Source: Rhodocyclaceae bacterium (GTDB taxonomy: Bacteria > Pseudomonadota > Gammaproteobacteria > Burkholderiales > Rhodocyclaceae). Taken from it: a stretch of 32,163 bases of DNA. Made by a program: the position numbers and the translations under genes. Below, one piece after another: positions 1-9,015 of the stretch. The notes beneath the pieces were generated by a model, which worked only from the letters and a program-made list of their open reading frames with translations, was not told the origin of the DNA and ran no database searches. The first letter of the stretch is position 1. Every line of letters begins with the position of its first letter. The stretch spans positions 1 to 32,163 of the forward strand of contig JAGRFY010000042.1 in NCBI GenBank assembly GCA_020445765.1, in the 5' to 3' direction.

Positions 1-104
1 AGACCAACCTTCACTTCTTCGGCCGATTGCGCGGCCGGCATCATGACCCCTGCCAGCGCCATGCCGACTACCAGCCCGGACAGTCGCTTGCTCGCTTTTT
101 TCAT
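1..104 (-). CDS. Periplasmic substrate-binding protein, N-terminal fragment cut by the window edge
   Basis: Only the first 34 codons lie in the window. They begin at an ATG (102-104) preceded by a strong GGAGGAG ribosome site at 111-117. The peptide is a typical Sec signal peptide: MKKASKR basic start, a hydrophobic core rich in Val, Gly, Ala and Met, and an AQSA cleavage region, followed by a mature start EEVKVG. That mature start is common in branched-chain amino acid (LivK-type) ABC binding proteins. Box clusters of Azoarcus relatives often carry an ABC uptake system for benzoate, so this is probably the binding protein of such a system and the last visible gene of the leftward box operon. 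The signal peptide is seen directly. The ABC assignment is inferred from context and needs the sequence to the left. Confidence 0.6.
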   Translation of the reverse strand, partial: MKKASKRLSGLVVGMALAGVMMPAAQSAEEVKVG

Positions 105-171
105 TGTCGTCTCCTCCATTGCCTCATTGGCCCGACCGGCACGGCTGCCGGCCCGGGAACTCCTTGCGGCA

Positions 172-192
172 GTGACGCCCGCCTCGCGTCAC
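172..192. other. Hairpin over the hemerythrin stop codon
   Basis: A perfect 7-bp inverted repeat (GTGACGC at 172-178, GCGTCAC at 186-192, 7-nt loop) overlaps the stop codon of the hemerythrin-like gene and lies in the 84-bp gap before the binding-protein gene. A second short repeat (CCGGC/GCCGG, 136-151) follows on the minus strand. There is no T-run, so a full terminator is unlikely. It may set the ratio between the enzyme genes and the transporter genes. Confidence 0.3.
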
Positions 193-680
193 GCCCACTG
201 GCTGCCGCGATTGGCGGCGAAGGCGAGGTCGATGGCCGCCCAGTCCTCGCCGGTCAGCTGCGCCTCGGCCAGCGGCAGCACGACCTCTTCCTCGGTGGCC
301 ATGTGGCGCCACATGAACTCGGCATAGGCATCGAGCGCACCGGAAAACCCCACCAGGCCGGCGCCTTCGCGTGCTGCCTCCAGCTTCGCGCGCAGATCGG
401 CAAGCAGTTCCGCGCAGCGCGCATGCTCGGCCTCGAGGCGGTCGAGCACCGGCACCGCCTCGGCCGAGCGCATCCGCAGATAGCGAAACAGGTACTCGTC
501 CTCCTTGGGGTGGTGGCGCAAGTCCGGGAACGCTTCAATGTAGTCCAGCATCGCGCCGACGAGGTGGAAGTCGGGCTCGCCGCCGGCGTCGCGGGCGGCT
601 GCCAGTTGCTGCTGCAGCCCCTTGATCACGGCGCCCATCGACCGGTGCTCGTCCTTGATGATGTCGATTGCCTTGGTCAT
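189..680 (-). CDS. Hemerythrin-like (HHE) domain protein, box-cluster copy 1
   Basis: A 163-aa soluble protein with one hemerythrin-like cation-binding domain, expected to hold a carboxylate-bridged di-iron site that can bind O2 or iron. Visible ligand candidates are H12 (KDEH), H56/H57 and E60 (HHPKEDEYLF), H86 (EAEH), and H126 with E130/E131 (WRHMATEEE). There is no signal peptide. The start is the ATG at 680 with GGAGAA just upstream; a longer frame extends upstream but overlaps the ligase gene. It sits 19 bp after benzoate-CoA ligase, so it is almost certainly in the leftward box operon. It is clearly paralogous to the protein at 11562-12137, sharing IIKDEH, HHPKE, YLF, and a C-terminal DW..I..AF.AN block. 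Its role is unproven; O2 or iron handling for the di-iron epoxidase BoxB is an inference. Confidence 0.88.
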   Translation of the reverse strand: MTKAIDIIKDEHRSMGAVIKGLQQQLAAARDAGGEPDFHLVGAMLDYIEAFPDLRHHPKEDEYLFRYLRMRSAEAVPVLDRLEAEHARCAELLADLRAKLEAAREGAGLVGFSGALDAYAEFMWRHMATEEEVVLPLAEAQLTGEDWAAIDLAFAANRGSQWA

Positions 681-699
681 CGGGTTCTCCGGGCCATGC

Positions 700-2286
700 T
701 CAGCGGCGAGACAGGGCACGCAGCTTGAAGCGCTGGATCTTGCCGGTGGCGGTCTTCGGCAGTTCATCGACGAACTCGAACCAGCGCGGATACTTGTAGG
801 GCGCGAGCAGGCTCTTGACATGGGCCTTGAGCTCGGCAGCCAGGTCGTCGCCGGCGCGAATACCGGGCTTGAGCACGACATAGGCCTTGGGCTTGACCAA
901 TTCGTCCTCGTCCGCCTGACCGACGACAGCGGCCTCGAGCACCGCCTCGTGGGTGACCAGCACCGACTCGACCTCGATCGGCGAGACATAGATACCGCTG
1001 ACCTTGAGCATGTCGTCGGTGCGCCCCGAATAGACGTAGTAGCCGTCGGCGTTGATGCTGTACTTGTCGCCGCTGCGGGTCCATTCGCCGAGGAAGGTCT
1101 GGCAGGTCTTGCTGCGGTTGTTCCAGTAGCCGGCGGAACTCGACGGACCCCGCACCTGCAGTTCGCCGACTTCACCGATGCCGACCTCATGGCCGTCGTC
1201 GTCGGTCAGGCGCACTTCGTAGCCAGGCACGGGCGTGCCGGTGGTGCCGTATCGGACATCACCGGTGCGGTTCGACAGGAAGATGTGCAGCATCTCGGTC
1301 GAACCGATGCCGTCGAGGATGTCGACGCCGAAATGGGCGCGCCAGCGGCGACCGATCTCTTCCGGCAGCGCTTCACCGGCCGACGCGCAGAGCCGCAACG
1401 AAACGTGCTCGCGTGCCGGCAGGTCGCCACTGGCCAGCATGGCGGCAAACAGCGTCGGCACGCCGTAGAAGATGTTCGGACGATATTCGCGCAGGCGCCT
1501 GCCCACTGCCGCCGGTGTTGGGCGCTCGGCCATCAGCACCGCAGTCGCACCGACCGACATCGGAAAGGTCAGGCTGTTGCCGAGGCCATAGGCAAAGAAC
1601 AGCTTGGCCGCCGAAAACACCACGTCGTCCTCGCGAATGCCGAGGATCGGCCGGCCATAGAGTTCGGCCGTGTAGATCAGGCTCGAATGGATGTGGGTCG
1701 TGCCCTTCGGCAAGCCGGTCGAGCCCGACGAATACAGCCAGAAGCAGATGTCGTCGCGGGTGGTGTCGGCGATCTCGCACTCGCCCGGCTGTGCGTCGAG
1801 CAAGACCGCCAGCGAATCGGGGCCGGTACCACCGGAGACGACGATGCGCTCGAGCGTCGGCACACGGTCGAGCAGGGGCTGGAACAGCGGCAGAAGCGCA
1901 GCGGAGACCACCACCACGCGGGCGCGGCTGTCGCGCACCATATACTCGTAGTCACCCTGGGTGAGCAGGGTATTGACCGCGACCGGCACGATGCCGGCCT
2001 TGATCGCGCCGAGGAACACGGTCGGGAAATCGATGCCGTCGTGCACGCACATCAGCAGCCGCTGTTCGCGCTGCAGCCCCAGGGCGACCAGCGCGTTGGC
2101 ACAGGCGGCGGTGCGCCGGTCGAGTTCGGCGTAGGTGCAACGGTCACGGTCATCGATGAAGGCAGTCTTGTCGCCCCGCCCCGCCGCCAGGTTGCGACCG
2201 ATGAGGTCGACCGCGGCGTTGTAGCTGCGTGGAATGTCGATGGTCGGCGGACTGCTGCTGTGGTCCACCCGGCTCAGTTCCGGCAT
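700..2286 (-). CDS. bclA: Benzoate-CoA ligase
   Basis: A 528-aa ANL-superfamily acyl-CoA synthetase that activates benzoate with ATP and CoA to benzoyl-CoA, the entry step of the box pathway. The P-loop YSSGSTGLPKGT is at residues 186-197. The GRTDDMLKVSG hinge region is near 421-431, and the catalytic lysine K516 lies in KTATGKIQRF, all typical of the family. Length and the motif stretch FFAYGLGNSLTFPMSVGA (about 230-247) fit benzoate- and 4-hydroxybenzoate-CoA ligases, and the box context favours benzoate. The ATG at 2286 follows a GGAGACAAC-type ribosome site. It lies 52 bp after the DUF4863 gene and 19 bp before the hemerythrin gene. Whether it also accepts fluoro- or hydroxybenzoates cannot be read from the sequence. 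Confidence 0.95.
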   Translation of the reverse strand: MPELSRVDHSSSPPTIDIPRSYNAAVDLIGRNLAAGRGDKTAFIDDRDRCTYAELDRRTAACANALVALGLQREQRLLMCVHDGIDFPTVFLGAIKAGIVPVAVNTLLTQGDYEYMVRDSRARVVVVSAALLPLFQPLLDRVPTLERIVVSGGTGPDSLAVLLDAQPGECEIADTTRDDICFWLYSSGSTGLPKGTTHIHSSLIYTAELYGRPILGIREDDVVFSAAKLFFAYGLGNSLTFPMSVGATAVLMAERPTPAAVGRRLREYRPNIFYGVPTLFAAMLASGDLPAREHVSLRLCASAGEALPEEIGRRWRAHFGVDILDGIGSTEMLHIFLSNRTGDVRYGTTGTPVPGYEVRLTDDDGHEVGIGEVGELQVRGPSSSAGYWNNRSKTCQTFLGEWTRSGDKYSINADGYYVYSGRTDDMLKVSGIYVSPIEVESVLVTHEAVLEAAVVGQADEDELVKPKAYVVLKPGIRAGDDLAAELKAHVKSLLAPYKYPRWFEFVDELPKTATGKIQRFKLRALSRR

Positions 2287-2338
2287 GGTTGTCTCCTGAT
2301 ATCGTTATGTTTTCCGCCCGCCGGCGGCGACCCTGCCT

Positions 2339-2806
2339 CTACTGTCCGGTGAAGCGGATCTCCCCTCCCGGCAGCAGATAGAGCACATGGGCCTTGCCGC
2401 CGGCGACGGTCGGCCGGTGGGCACTGCCGGGTCCGTAGACGAACCAGCCGGCGCCGGCGCCGTCGAAGCGGGCATCTGCGTCGATCGGCATGACCATGTC
2501 GACTTCGCCGCGGGGATGCTCGTGATGGGGGCCGACGACGTCGCCCATCTCGACGACATCGATCGAAAAGCCGTGCAGCGCAGGGCCCGGCTTGGCGACG
2601 CGCCCGAAACGAATGCCACCCTGCTCGTGCCGGCACATCCAGCCTTCGGCCACGCCTTCGCGACAGGCCGCGGCGATGCGCTGGAAGACCTCGCCGTCGG
2701 CCGGGAAGCGCCGATTGAGTTCGGCCTCCAGTTGCTTGTCCACGGCCATGCCGTCGATTGCGCCGGTCACTTGCGAGACCAGGGCGACGAAGTTCTCAAC
2801 GCTCAT
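2339..2806 (-). CDS. DUF4863 / 4-hydroxylaminobenzoate lyase (PnbB)-like protein
   Basis: A 155-aa soluble protein. Its C-terminal half looks like a small cupin-type metal site: GPHHEHPRGEVDMVMP (about 92-107) supplies two or three His and a Glu, and a later GSAHRPTVAGGKAHVLYLLPGGE segment supplies more His. This pattern and length resemble the DUF4863 family, whose characterised member is the 4-hydroxylaminobenzoate lyase PnbB of nitrobenzoate degraders; this is recalled family knowledge, not a search result. The ATG at 2806 has GGAGAGCGGAG upstream. It lies between boxD (17-bp gap) and bclA (52-bp gap), so it is co-transcribed with benzoate genes. No nitroreductase is visible here, so the lyase function is doubtful. 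A step after BoxD, or removal of a side product, is possible. Confidence 0.7.
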   Translation of the reverse strand: MSVENFVALVSQVTGAIDGMAVDKQLEAELNRRFPADGEVFQRIAAACREGVAEGWMCRHEQGGIRFGRVAKPGPALHGFSIDVVEMGDVVGPHHEHPRGEVDMVMPIDADARFDGAGAGWFVYGPGSAHRPTVAGGKAHVLYLLPGGEIRFTGQ

Positions 2807-2823
2807 CTCCGCTCTCCTTGAAG

Positions 2824-4401
2824 TCATGCCCACATCAACGCGGCGTCGGCGCAGCCGGCGGCCAGCGACGCGATCCGCTCCGGCGAGCCCTGCACGACAT
2901 GGCGCCGCAGATACAGGCCCAGCGCCCTGAGCCCGCCCAGTTCCTCTCCGCCTCCAGCCCGACCAGGACCGCCATGCAGGCAACCCGGCATGACGTTGCC
3001 ATGACCGGTATGAGCATTGCCGACGGTGGCGTCGACCAGCATCAAGCGGCCATGCAGATCGCCCACCGCCGACACCAGTCGGTCTGTAAACACGCCATCC
3101 GACGAATAGACCGACGCGACCAGGGAACCCTCGCCGCGGCGCATCATGCGCGCCAGTGCGCGCTCGTCGGCATAGGGGATCACCGTCGCCGCCGGGCCGA
3201 AGACCTCGACCCGATGTACGGTTTCGGCGCGCTCGCCATCGCTGCAGAACAGCAAGGTCGGTTGCACGAAGGCCGACACTGCGGCATCGGCACCGACCGG
3301 CGCGAAGCCTTCGCCGCCACCGAAGGCGAGCTCGCACTCGCTGCGCAGCTCGGCGATGCCGGCGATCGCCGCCTGCTGCTGCGCACGGCTGACCAGCGGG
3401 CCCATGCGCACCCCGTCCACGGCGGGATCGCCGACGACGACGCGTGCCAGACGGGTCGCCACCGCATCGGCCAGCGCGCGGGCCTGGGCCATCGGCGCGA
3501 ATACGCGGCGAATCGCCGTGCACTTCTGACCACTCTTGATCGTCATCTCGCGGACGATCTCCTTCACCGCCAGCTCGAACTCGACGCTGTCGGGCAGCGC
3601 ATCGGGACCGAGCACGGCGGCATTGACGCTGTCGGCCTCGACGTTGACGCGGACCGCGTGCTCGACGATGCCCGGATGGCTGCGAATCCGGCGGGCCGTA
3701 TCGGCCGAACCGGTAAAGGAAACGACATCGCCTTCGCGCACGTGCGTCAGCAGGTCGCGGGCAGCGCCGCACACGATCGAAAGCGCACCGGGCGGCAGGA
3801 TGCCGGCCGCGATCACGTCGGCCACCATGCGCTGGGCGAGCCAGGCAGTCGGCGTCGCCGGCTTCACCAGCACAGGCATGCCGGCCAGCAGCGCGGGCGC
3901 CGCCTTCTCCCACAGGCCCCAGGCCGGAAAGTTGAAAGCGTTGATGAAGATCGCGACGCCCTTCTGCGGCACCAGGAAGTGCCGACCGACGAAGTTGCCC
4001 TCCTTCGACAGCGGCACCACGGCACCTTCGACCAGTCCACGAGTCTGGCCGAGCGCCTTGCCCAAGCGGGCGTAGCTCTTCAGCGTGAAGATCGCGCCGT
4101 CGACGTCGAATCCGGCATCGGCCTCGGTCGCACCCGCGTTCCTGCGGGAGATGTCGAAGTAGTCGGCACGGTTTTGAGCGAGCACGTCTGCGATCGCGGC
4201 CAGCATCGACGCCCGGTCGGCATGGCTCGCGGCGCGCAGCGATTCGCCTCCGGTCAGCCGCGCATGCGCCAGCGCCTGGGCGCAGTCCACGCCGTCGGAG
4301 CCGACCCGAACCAGGGCTTCGCCGGAGACCGGATCGAGCAGCGCAATGCCCTCACCTTCGCATTCGAACCAGCGATCACATACGTAATTGGGCAGATGCA
4401 T
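2824..4401 (-). CDS. boxD: 3,4-dehydroadipyl-CoA semialdehyde dehydrogenase (BoxD)
   Basis: A 525-aa aldehyde dehydrogenase that oxidises the CoA-bound semialdehyde released by BoxC to cis-3,4-dehydroadipyl-CoA, using NADP+ in characterised homologues. From the ATG at 4401 the key residues are N157 (NAFNFPAWG), K180 (VLVKPATPTA), E255 (VNVEADSVN) and the nucleophile C294 (SGQKCTAIRR). These match the BoxD/PaaZ-type ALDH group, where the catalytic pair is near 257 and 296. A 24-codon longer frame exists, but the ATG at 4401 has GGGAGA about 10 nt upstream and gives the family length. It is the first gene of the leftward box operon, with its own strong promoter at 4488-4515 and an untranslated leader of about 80 nt. 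Confidence 0.93.
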   Translation of the reverse strand: MHLPNYVCDRWFECEGEGIALLDPVSGEALVRVGSDGVDCAQALAHARLTGGESLRAASHADRASMLAAIADVLAQNRADYFDISRRNAGATEADAGFDVDGAIFTLKSYARLGKALGQTRGLVEGAVVPLSKEGNFVGRHFLVPQKGVAIFINAFNFPAWGLWEKAAPALLAGMPVLVKPATPTAWLAQRMVADVIAAGILPPGALSIVCGAARDLLTHVREGDVVSFTGSADTARRIRSHPGIVEHAVRVNVEADSVNAAVLGPDALPDSVEFELAVKEIVREMTIKSGQKCTAIRRVFAPMAQARALADAVATRLARVVVGDPAVDGVRMGPLVSRAQQQAAIAGIAELRSECELAFGGGEGFAPVGADAAVSAFVQPTLLFCSDGERAETVHRVEVFGPAATVIPYADERALARMMRRGEGSLVASVYSSDGVFTDRLVSAVGDLHGRLMLVDATVGNAHTGHGNVMPGCLHGGPGRAGGGEELGGLRALGLYLRRHVVQGSPERIASLAAGCADAALMWA

Positions 4402-4487
4402 CAACGCTCTCGTCTCCCGTCGGCGAATGGCCGCGCAGTCTCGTCCCGGCGAACCCCGCTGTAGATTTTTCACGGCACACCGGCTAT

Positions 4488-4515
4488 AGAATACATGTCA
4501 CACCTGCACTGTCAA
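4488..4515 (-). promoter_or_regulatory. Predicted sigma-70 promoter of the leftward box operon (boxD)
   Basis: Reading the minus strand, a perfect TTGACA -35 box (4510-4515) and TATTCT -10 box (4488-4493) are separated by 16 bp. They lie in the AT-rich gap between boxD and boxR. A TGCA motif (4505-4508) falls in the spacer, so a BoxR-type repressor bound there would block polymerase. Transcription would begin near 4481. Confidence 0.7.
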
Positions 4516-4528
4516 GCATTTTACTGCA
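4505..4528. promoter_or_regulatory. Paired TGCA motifs, candidate BoxR operator
   Basis: Two TGCA tetramers at 4505-4508 and 4525-4528 are spaced 20 bp start to start, about two helical turns, and the first lies inside the boxD promoter. BzdR/BoxR-family regulators of Azoarcus are known to recognise short TGCA-containing repeats (recalled knowledge). A third copy at 4651-4654 lies in the boxR promoter. The function is inferred. Confidence 0.5.
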
Positions 4529-4632
4529 TATTCTTCGCTTTATTCGGGGAATTACCCTAGAAAAATAGCACTTTGCTTCATGTTTCGCCGGAAGCACACA
4601 CTCGCAATGTGGCAATAAATCGCATCTTTCGG

Positions 4633-4661
4633 TTGACGATTGATAGACTCTGCACTATTCT
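4633..4661 (+). promoter_or_regulatory. Predicted sigma-70 promoter of boxR-boxCBA, with an overlapping TGCA motif
   Basis: TTGACG (4633-4638) and TATTCT (4656-4661) are separated by exactly 17 bp. A TGCA motif (4651-4654) lies directly upstream of the -10 box. The start of transcription would be near 4668, leaving a leader of about 18 nt before the boxR start codon. The overlap suggests BoxR represses its own operon. Confidence 0.65.
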
Positions 4662-4686
4662 TCACATCACTATGGAACTTTACTTC

Positions 4687-5601
4687 ATGTCCAAGCACGC
4701 CAACGCCACTCCCGTCGCATCGACCGAGCCTCGGCAGGATCTGCCGACACCGGTCACGCCCGACCAGGCCTTCCTGCGCGATCTCGGTCGCCGGGTGCGC
4801 GAGGTCCGTGACCGACGTGGCATGACGCGCAAGCTGGTGGCCTCCGAAGCGCAGGTATCCGAACGGCACCTGGCGCACCTGGAGAGCGGCGAAGGAAACG
4901 TTTCGATCGTCCTGCTGCGACACATCGCGGCCGCGCTCGGGGTTTCGCTGGTCGAACTGCTGACCAGCGAGGTCGAGGACACCGTCGAGCGACGGCTGAT
5001 CCGTCGCTTCCTGGAGCGCCTGCCCCAGCACCGTATGGAAGAGGTGGTATTCCGCCTGATGCGCGACTTCGGCCATGAAGAGGCCGTGCGTCGCAAGCGG
5101 GTGGCGCTGATCGGATTGCGCGGGGCCGGCAAGACCACCCTCGGCAGCCGGCTGGCGAAGGAGATGAACGCCCCCTTCGTCGAACTGGACAAGGAAATCG
5201 AGCGCGGCACCGGCATGCCGATCAGCGAGATCTTCGCGCTCTATGGCCAGTCCGGTTATCGCCGCATCGAGAAACAGACCCTCGAGCGCGTGCTTCAGGA
5301 CAACGCCGAAGGCGTGATCTCGGTCGGCGGCGGCATCGTCGCTCGCCAGGACGCTTACGACTACCTGCTGTCGTGCTGCTTCACGGTGTGGATCAAGGCC
5401 CAGCCGGAAGAGCACATGGCCCGCGTGATCGCCCAGGGCGACCTGCGTCCCATGGCCGGCAACGACGAAGCAATGGACGACCTGAAACGGATTCTGGAAG
5501 CCCGGGAACCCCTGTACAGCCGTGCCGACGAGACCATCGACACCTCTGGCGAGGAAGTCGATACCAGCTTTTCCCGGCTCCGGCAATTGGTATCGAGCTA
5601 G
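4687..5601 (+). CDS. boxR: BoxR-type transcriptional regulator (XRE helix-turn-helix fused to a shikimate-kinase-like domain)
   Basis: A 304-aa regulator with an XRE/HTH_3 domain at about residues 32-92 (RVREVRDRRGMTRKLVASEA, then SERHLAHLESGEGNVSI). A linker leads to a shikimate-kinase-like domain from about 137 with Walker A GLRGAGKTT (143-151), a GQSGYRRIEKQTL segment and GGGI. This architecture is diagnostic of BzdR/BoxR, benzoyl-CoA-responsive repressors of benzoate genes, where the kinase-like part binds the effector. The ATG at 4687 is preferred over upstream ATGs because GGAA at 4674-4677 lies about 9 nt ahead and the promoter places the transcription start near 4668. It is the first gene of the rightward operon, 20 bp before boxC. 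TGCA motifs overlap both divergent promoters, consistent with repression of both arms and autorepression. Confidence 0.93.
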   Translation: MSKHANATPVASTEPRQDLPTPVTPDQAFLRDLGRRVREVRDRRGMTRKLVASEAQVSERHLAHLESGEGNVSIVLLRHIAAALGVSLVELLTSEVEDTVERRLIRRFLERLPQHRMEEVVFRLMRDFGHEEAVRRKRVALIGLRGAGKTTLGSRLAKEMNAPFVELDKEIERGTGMPISEIFALYGQSGYRRIEKQTLERVLQDNAEGVISVGGGIVARQDAYDYLLSCCFTVWIKAQPEEHMARVIAQGDLRPMAGNDEAMDDLKRILEAREPLYSRADETIDTSGEEVDTSFSRLRQLVSS

Positions 5602-5621
5602 ACCCTATGGAGGAGACAACA

Positions 5622-7298
<1,677 letters not shown>

Positions 7299-7304
7299 GC
7301 GCAG

Positions 7305-7329
7305 CGGGCACGCCGCACCGGCGTGCCCG
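7305..7329. other. Intergenic hairpin between boxC and boxB
   Basis: A perfect 10-bp stem (7305-7314 with 7320-7329) and 5-nt loop lies 6 bp after the boxC stop, with no T-run after it. It is more likely an mRNA-stabilising or processing element than a terminator, since boxB and boxA have no clear promoter of their own. Confidence 0.45.
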
Positions 7330-7476
7330 ACCGAATTCCTCGTTCAACCGGCACCTGGCCGACCCTCTGCCGAAGCAGTCGGCGCGCCCACCCGGTTCAG
7401 GAGGCCCTTGGCAAGCAGGAGCGGCCGATGGCGCGATGCGTCACGGCGTTCCGAAACGACATCTGGAGACATGGCA

Positions 7477-8901
7477 ATGGCGATCAACTACAGCGAACGC
7501 ATTCCGAACAACGTCGATCTTTCGACCAACCGCACGTTGCAGCGCGCACTCGAGAACTGGCAGCCCGCCTTCCTCGACTGGTGGGGCGAGATGGGGCCGG
7601 ACGGTTCCACCGACTACGATGTCTATCTGCGCACGGCAGTCAGTGTTGACCCGGCCGGCTGGGCCCACTTCGAGCACGTCAAGATGCCCGATTACCGCTG
7701 GGGCATCTTCCTGACACCGCCCGAGCAGGACCGCAAGGTGAACTTCGGCGACCACAAGGGCGAAGATGCCTGGCAGGAGGTGCCGGGCGAGTACCGCTCG
7801 ACGCTACGCCGCATCATCGTCACCCAGGGCGACACCGAGCCCGCGTCGGTCGAGCAGCAGCGCCACCTCGGCCTGACCTGCCCGTCGCTGTACGACCTGC
7901 GCAACCTGTTCCAGGTGAACGTCGAGGAGGGCCGTCACCTGTGGGCGATGGTCTATCTGCTGCACGCCCACTTCGGCCGTGACGGCCGCGAAGAAGGCGA
8001 GGCGCTGCTCGAGCGCCGCTCCGGCGACGAGGACAATCCACGCATCCTGACTGCGTTCAACGAGAAGACGCCGGACTGGCTGTCCTTCTTCATGTTCACG
8101 TTCTTCACCGACCGTGACGGCAAGTACCAGCTCGCATCGCTGGCCGAGTCGGCCTTCGATCCGCTGTCGCGGACCTGCAAGTTCATGCTGACCGAGGAAG
8201 CCCACCACCTGTTCGTCGGCGAATCCGGCGTCGGCCGCGCGATCCAGCGCACCTGCGAGGTGATGAAGGAACTCAAGACCGACGACCCGGCCAGGCTGCG
8301 TGCCGCCGGCGTGATCGATCTGCCGACATTGCAGAGGTACGTGAATTTCCACTTCAGCGTCACCAGCGACCTGTACGGCGCCGAGATCTCGTCGAACGCG
8401 GCGACCTACTACACCACCGGACTGAAGGGCCGCTTCGAGGAAACCAAGATCGACGACGACCACACCCTGGGCAACGCCGAGTACGAAGTGATGGACGTCG
8501 CCGGCGACAGGATCCTGACCCGTCAGGTGGCCGCACTGACCGCCCTCAACGAGCGCCTGCGCGACGACTGGGTGACCGACGTACAGGCCGGTGTGGACCG
8601 CTGGAACCGCATCCCGGGCAAGTACGGCATCGACTTCAAGATCGTGCTGCCGCACAAAGGCTTCAACCGCAAGATCGGCATGTTCGCGGACGTTCATGTC
8701 AGCCCCGACGGCCGCATGGTGTCCGAGGCCGAATGGACCCATCAGCACAAGCACTGGCTGCCGACCGAAGAGGATCGCCTGTTCGTCCATTCGCTGATGG
8801 GTCGCTGCATCGAGCCGGGCAAGTTCGCCAACTGGATCGCCCCGCCCTCGCGCGGCATCAACAACCAGCCGGCCAACTTCGAGTACGTGCGATTCAACTG
8901 A
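7477..8901 (+). CDS. boxB: Benzoyl-CoA 2,3-epoxidase, di-iron oxygenase subunit (BoxB)
   Basis: A 474-aa class I di-iron protein that uses O2 and electrons from BoxA to epoxidise benzoyl-CoA. Six likely iron ligands are visible: E121 (DTEPAS), E151 and H154 (EEGRH), D212 (FTDRDG), E241 and H244 (EEAHH). They match the ligand set reported for Azoarcus evansii BoxB (recalled as E120, E150, H153, D211, E240, H243) with a constant offset of one. The ATG at 7477 is preferred over 7471 because GGAGA (7465-7469) is only 1 nt from the latter and 7 nt from the former. It lies 178 bp after boxC and 114 bp before boxA, gaps that contain stable hairpins. The di-iron centre makes this the most O2- and iron-dependent step of the cluster. 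Confidence 0.96.
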   Translation: MAINYSERIPNNVDLSTNRTLQRALENWQPAFLDWWGEMGPDGSTDYDVYLRTAVSVDPAGWAHFEHVKMPDYRWGIFLTPPEQDRKVNFGDHKGEDAWQEVPGEYRSTLRRIIVTQGDTEPASVEQQRHLGLTCPSLYDLRNLFQVNVEEGRHLWAMVYLLHAHFGRDGREEGEALLERRSGDEDNPRILTAFNEKTPDWLSFFMFTFFTDRDGKYQLASLAESAFDPLSRTCKFMLTEEAHHLFVGESGVGRAIQRTCEVMKELKTDDPARLRAAGVIDLPTLQRYVNFHFSVTSDLYGAEISSNAATYYTTGLKGRFEETKIDDDHTLGNAEYEVMDVAGDRILTRQVAALTALNERLRDDWVTDVQAGVDRWNRIPGKYGIDFKIVLPHKGFNRKIGMFADVHVSPDGRMVSEAEWTHQHKHWLPTEEDRLFVHSLMGRCIEPGKFANWIAPPSRGINNQPANFEYVRFN

Positions 8902-8938
8902 GCCCGTCCGGGCGCCCGTTGCCGCCGATCGAGCCGTC

Positions 8939-8965
8939 GCCCGGAGGCCTTCGGGGCCACCGGGC
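8939..8965. other. Intergenic hairpin between boxB and boxA
   Basis: An 11-position stem with one A-A mismatch (GCCCGG-A-GGCC at 8939-8949 pairing with GGCC-A-CCGGGC at 8955-8965) closes a 5-nt loop beginning TTCG. There is no T-run. It fits an RNA-stability or processing element inside the box operon. Confidence 0.45.
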
Positions 8966-9015
8966 AGGACGAAACCGGCCATGACCCGGGCGACCGCCAC
9001 CGAGAGGAAGAGACC

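Noticed and set aside
4573-4686. Longer boxR reading frame starting upstream at 4573 or 4672
   Set aside because: The predicted promoter (4633-4661) lies inside the longer frame, and the best-spaced ribosome site serves the ATG at 4687.
5607-5621. ATG at 5607 as the boxC start
   Set aside because: The GGAGGAG ribosome site overlaps this codon and is correctly spaced for the GTG at 5622; nothing suitable lies upstream of 5607.
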